NCBI GenBank assembly: GCA_002344125.1
Contig: DDTQ01000011.1
Coordinates: 1,019,220-1,083,219, forward strand
Length of the DNA: 64,000 nucleotides
Reading direction: 5' to 3'
From: Ignavibacteria bacterium UBA2360
Lineage (GTDB): Bacteria; Bacteroidota; Ignavibacteria; Tepidaquicellales; OLB5
In this document: positions 61,126-64,000 of the stretch, one piece after another
Numbering within the stretch: position 1 is the stretch's first letter
Layout of the letters: every line of letters begins with the position of its first letter
Notes under the pieces: generated by a model
Told to the model about the DNA's origin: nothing
The model's input: only the letters and a program-made list of their open reading frames with translations
Databases searched by the model: none
Program-made: the position numbers and the translations under genes

Positions 61126-61383
61126 CCGCAGAGTCCTCCTCCGGAGAGATTCTGCTAACATTCGAAGCCCTGAAAGGGCGTAATAGAAATGCTGCCAGGT
61201 TTCAAAGTCCTGGCCGGTTTATGCCTGGGCTACCCATTAAAAAGACGACCCACCGGATCGTCTCTACAAAAGCGGATCTATATATCCTTCCGCTTTGCAG
61301 GGGTGAGTACATTTTAGCAAAGTCCTCTCCTGTGAGACTCCGCGAATACCCAATTTTCCCACAAAAAAAAGAGGCTCCTTTTC
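61126..61383. repeat. Long repeat downstream of the BNR protein gene (copy B)
   Basis: CGCAGAGTCCTCCTCCGGAG, GAAGCCCTGAAAGGGCG, CTTCCGCTTTGCAGGGG and the terminator, in the same order as 58236-58567 but without its extra segment. Confidence 0.85.
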
Positions 61384-61396
61384 AGGAGCCTCTCTT
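61361..61396 (-). terminator. Terminator after the BNR protein gene
   Basis: AGAGGCTCCT and AGGAGCCTCT arms with a TTTTC loop. The A run on the + strand is a T run on the minus-strand transcript of the 61419 gene. Confidence 0.85.
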
Positions 61397-61418
61397 GTGA
61401 ATCGAATATTTACTGCTG

Positions 61419-63941
61419 TTATTTTACCAGCATCATTTTCTTAACTGATGTGAACTCGCCAGCATCAATTCTGTAGAAGTAGATTCCGCTTGCCATATTT
61501 GAAGCATTGAAATCAGCTGTATGGAAACCCGGCTGTTTCACTTCATTTACAAGTGTAGCAACTTCTCTGCCCAATACATCAAATATCTTTAATGATACGT
61601 TCACAGCTTTTGGAACTGAGAACTTTATTGATGTTGTTGGGTTGAACGGATTAGGATAGTTCTGTGAAAGTGAATAGTAGTTAGGTATTTCAATGGTTCC
61701 TATACCGCCTACTAATGTTCTGTATGTAACCTGTATGCACCATGCTTTTAATACGCCTGAATCACCGGAAACAGCATCATCAATTCCGAGTACCCATGAA
61801 CCGTTGAGTGTCTGTCCGTTGAGCGCTGAAAGCGGTGAGGAAGGCTGGAATGTTCCTGTGAAAGGAGCAGTTCCGCTTGATATTGGTGTTGTAGCTGAAT
61901 CATTCAATACTGTACCAATAAAGTTATCACCTGAGCCGCCAACTGCGCTGATAAAGTTAACATTTGCCGCGCCTCTTCTTAAATTGAATGTAAGATCTGA
62001 ATCCCATGTGTGAAGCACGGTATCAATTCTTACGTTAACATCAACAACATCAAATGTGTTGGCAATGTTAACCATTATTGAATCGCGGGGAGCTGAACCA
62101 ACTGATGGGATCAGGATATTTAATCCGTTTCTGCACCACTGGCCCTGGTTAAATACTGTACCTGTCGGGAAAACCTGAACTGTTGTTACGATGGTATCAT
62201 TAGCCCTGTTTTCATCTGTAGCCGCGCCGCTGAATATTCTGAGTGTATAGTTACCTGCAATTGTAGGATTCCATGAGAATGAAGAAGAATCTACTGCGCC
62301 TGAAGGTAAACTTGATATTGTGTTTGTTGTCTGTATTGTTCCGTTTACTGAGAATCTTACAGGTAAGTTTGTCTGTGCGTTTGTTCCGCCGTTTGTAACT
62401 TTACCTTTTATAGCATATGTTCCGCCCGCTGTGAATGTACCCGGCAAGCTTAAGAACGGACCAACTACTACATCATTTGCAGGCGGCGGACCGTATGTGA
62501 TACCAACTGTCCAAACCTGGTAAACACCCGATGAGTTATCAGCCCAGAACGGGAAAATTTTACCGGAACCTGAAGAGAATGTCATTCCTGTATAGTCACC
62601 CTGGTAACCGCCGGCAAGACCCGGGATCGGAGCAGGTGTGAATGTATGATCACTTACTGCAACGTCGGTCCATGTAGCACCGCCGTTCAGTGAACGTGAC
62701 ATCCAGTATTCTGTTACAAATCCTGATGTATTTCTCTGGTCATAATAAGCAACGTTTACACCGCCATCAGGAGTTACGCAAACTGAAGGCATATAGTTAT
62801 ATCTTCCGTTTGAAGGATCCTGGTTAACTTTTGAATGTGACCAGCTTGCACCGCCGTTTGAAGAGATACAAATTGTTACGTCTGATACGTCTAATGTGAG
62901 CGGTCCGCCTGATTTTTCAGCGAGAACTGCGTATAACCAGCCGTTTCTTGAGCCGCCTGTCATATCAATAGCCAGGCGCGGGAAACCTGAAGCGCGGATT
63001 CCGTTGAACAAGCTTGCTGCGCGGATACCGTTAACATCTACTGCTGTGTTTGTCTGGTCAATCCATGTTACACCGCCGTCTGTTGATCTTGCAAAACCTA
63101 AATGATCTTCTGTTGAATTCTGACCATTAGTTGTGCAATGTGCCCAAACAACATAAACTACGCCGCCGGGACCAACTCTGATATCGCAGCCCTGCTGGTG
63201 ATGTCCTGATGCGGGTGTAGGTGAAACAGGCTGAGCTGTTGACCATGTAACACCGCCATCAGTTGAATATGAACCAACTATTCTGTTTACAAATGTGCCG
63301 CCGAAGTTTGTCCATACTGTGTAAGCACGGCCAAAAAACGGACTGCCTGTTGTTTCATCTACTGCTGAGAAATTTTTATCAAAACTTGATGCACCGGGGA
63401 AGTTCATATCAAACACCCATGATGTACCGTTGTTTGTTGAGTGACCGAAGCCCTGGATACATGAAAGTCCAAGTCTGCCTGCCCATGTGCTGCCTGTTGG
63501 CCATATGATAGCGCCCGGATCTCCGCTGTTCGGAGTGTACATCTGGTGGCTGCCTGTCCAGCTTGTACCGCCATTATTTGAAAAGGCAAAACCTGTTCCA
63601 AAGAATGAAGGTCCATATGAGTTCCATGATGCGAACATTACAGAGCCGTTGCCCTTCATTGTTGTTGCATCTACTTCACTCTGGGTTGCTGTATGAGGGA
63701 AAGGTCTTACGTTCGGCGGAAGAACTAAAAGTTCAGAGCCTGTGTTTACGTATCTTGTTGTGGTGTTTGGATTTTGGTAATTCACCTGGTCCTGCGCTGC
63801 CGGTAAATCATAGTACTCACCTGTTGGCAGTACTTTCATCATAGGTGTTTTCCACACCCAATCCGGCGCATCCTGTGATATCACACTGCCTGTAAACAGG
63901 AGTGCACACACAAAGAAAAGTGTTGATCTTAGTTTCATCAT
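61419..63941 (-). CDS. T9SS-exported BNR-repeat (sialidase-like) protein with a P-domain
   Basis: 840 aa. Signal peptide (LFFVCALLFTGSVISQ). The first 450 residues form a BNR/Asp-box beta-propeller (SNNGGTSWTGS, STDGGVTWS, STDGGVTWIDQ, SLNGGATWTDV), as in sialidases and many adhesins; I do not see the sialidase Arg triad with confidence. Next come a CARDB-like beta domain (about 480-600), a P-domain (GGSGDNFIGTVLNDSA) and a T9SS sorting domain (NPFNPT, GREVATLVNE, ASGIYFYRIDAG). The start follows an AGGAGG-like RBS on the minus strand near 63946. Its 3' half is paralogous to the subtilisin at 58641. Confidence 0.9.
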   Translation of the reverse strand: MMKLRSTLFFVCALLFTGSVISQDAPDWVWKTPMMKVLPTGEYYDLPAAQDQVNYQNPNTTTRYVNTGSELLVLPPNVRPFPHTATQSEVDATTMKGNGSVMFASWNSYGPSFFGTGFAFSNNGGTSWTGSHQMYTPNSGDPGAIIWPTGSTWAGRLGLSCIQGFGHSTNNGTSWVFDMNFPGASSFDKNFSAVDETTGSPFFGRAYTVWTNFGGTFVNRIVGSYSTDGGVTWSTAQPVSPTPASGHHQQGCDIRVGPGGVVYVVWAHCTTNGQNSTEDHLGFARSTDGGVTWIDQTNTAVDVNGIRAASLFNGIRASGFPRLAIDMTGGSRNGWLYAVLAEKSGGPLTLDVSDVTICISSNGGASWSHSKVNQDPSNGRYNYMPSVCVTPDGGVNVAYYDQRNTSGFVTEYWMSRSLNGGATWTDVAVSDHTFTPAPIPGLAGGYQGDYTGMTFSSGSGKIFPFWADNSSGVYQVWTVGITYGPPPANDVVVGPFLSLPGTFTAGGTYAIKGKVTNGGTNAQTNLPVRFSVNGTIQTTNTISSLPSGAVDSSSFSWNPTIAGNYTLRIFSGAATDENRANDTIVTTVQVFPTGTVFNQGQWCRNGLNILIPSVGSAPRDSIMVNIANTFDVVDVNVRIDTVLHTWDSDLTFNLRRGAANVNFISAVGGSGDNFIGTVLNDSATTPISSGTAPFTGTFQPSSPLSALNGQTLNGSWVLGIDDAVSGDSGVLKAWCIQVTYRTLVGGIGTIEIPNYYSLSQNYPNPFNPTTSIKFSVPKAVNVSLKIFDVLGREVATLVNEVKQPGFHTADFNASNMASGIYFYRIDAGEFTSVKKMMLVK

Positions 63942-64000
63942 TTCCTCCTGGGTATATTATAGTACACCCAAATGATTTTAGTTTGGTTAATTAAAAAGTG

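Noticed and set aside
61419..63941. Calling the BNR protein a sialidase
   Set aside because: Asp-boxes are clear but the arginine triad and catalytic residues could not be identified by eye, so only a BNR-repeat protein is claimed.

Overview
The window (about 38-40% GC by eye) looks like a chromosome segment from the Bacteroidota/Ignavibacteriota side of the FCB group, most likely an Ignavibacteria-like organism. The evidence is: type IX secretion (T9SS) C-terminal sorting domains of the 'NPFNP ... SGVYFY' kind on five large secreted proteins; Bacteroidota-type promoters (TTG or TTTG, about 20 nt, then TAnnTTTG) before several genes; a long plant/Chlamydia-type IspG; and many starts without a strong Shine-Dalgarno sequence. 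No rRNA, tRNA, CRISPR array, transposase or phage gene was seen.

Layout. 0-7.5 kb: HU, a small lipoprotein cluster, a RelE-type toxin-antitoxin pair, an RsmI-like methyltransferase, an M15 peptidase, a frameshifted PIN toxin with its small partner, and uvrC. 7.7-12.2 kb: a TetR regulator with a palindromic operator candidate, then a DUF4188 protein, an NAD-dependent epimerase-like protein and a TonB-dependent receptor. 12.2-17.8 kb: two orphan RHS 3' modules with variable tips (one a metzincin-like protease), each followed by a small gene, separated by recurring hairpin seams and repeat debris. 18-30 kb: the most distinctive stretch. It holds three paralogous T9SS-exported alpha/beta hydrolases, two tiny exported proteins that are little more than a sorting-domain-like module, several membrane microproteins (28, 33 and 59 aa), a five-repeat Myb/SANT-like DNA-binding protein, and four copies of one promoter-leader arrangement. 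30-57 kb: mostly housekeeping (pterin dehydratase, a PorZ-like propeller protein, a HisA-like isomerase, urocanase, IspH, IspG, IspD, ribosomal protein S1, SuhB, enolase, QueA, an M1 peptidase, rhomboid), with a MntA/HepT pair and a ParE pair among them. 58-64 kb: two T9SS cargo genes on the minus strand (subtilisin-like and BNR-repeat) that share a P-domain, a sorting domain and a duplicated downstream repeat.

Functionally, the window joins core metabolism (three MEP isoprenoid genes, glycolysis, translation, DNA repair) to a surface and secretome programme. The four repeated promoters suggest that two of the hydrolases and both mini-sorting-domain proteins are expressed together. Small palindromic repeats are very active here. 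One family sits in frame inside uvrC, a second sits in frame inside ispG, a 30-bp hairpin element appears twice inside one RHS pseudogene, and the conserved tail of another family lies exactly where a ribosome binding site would be for two genes.
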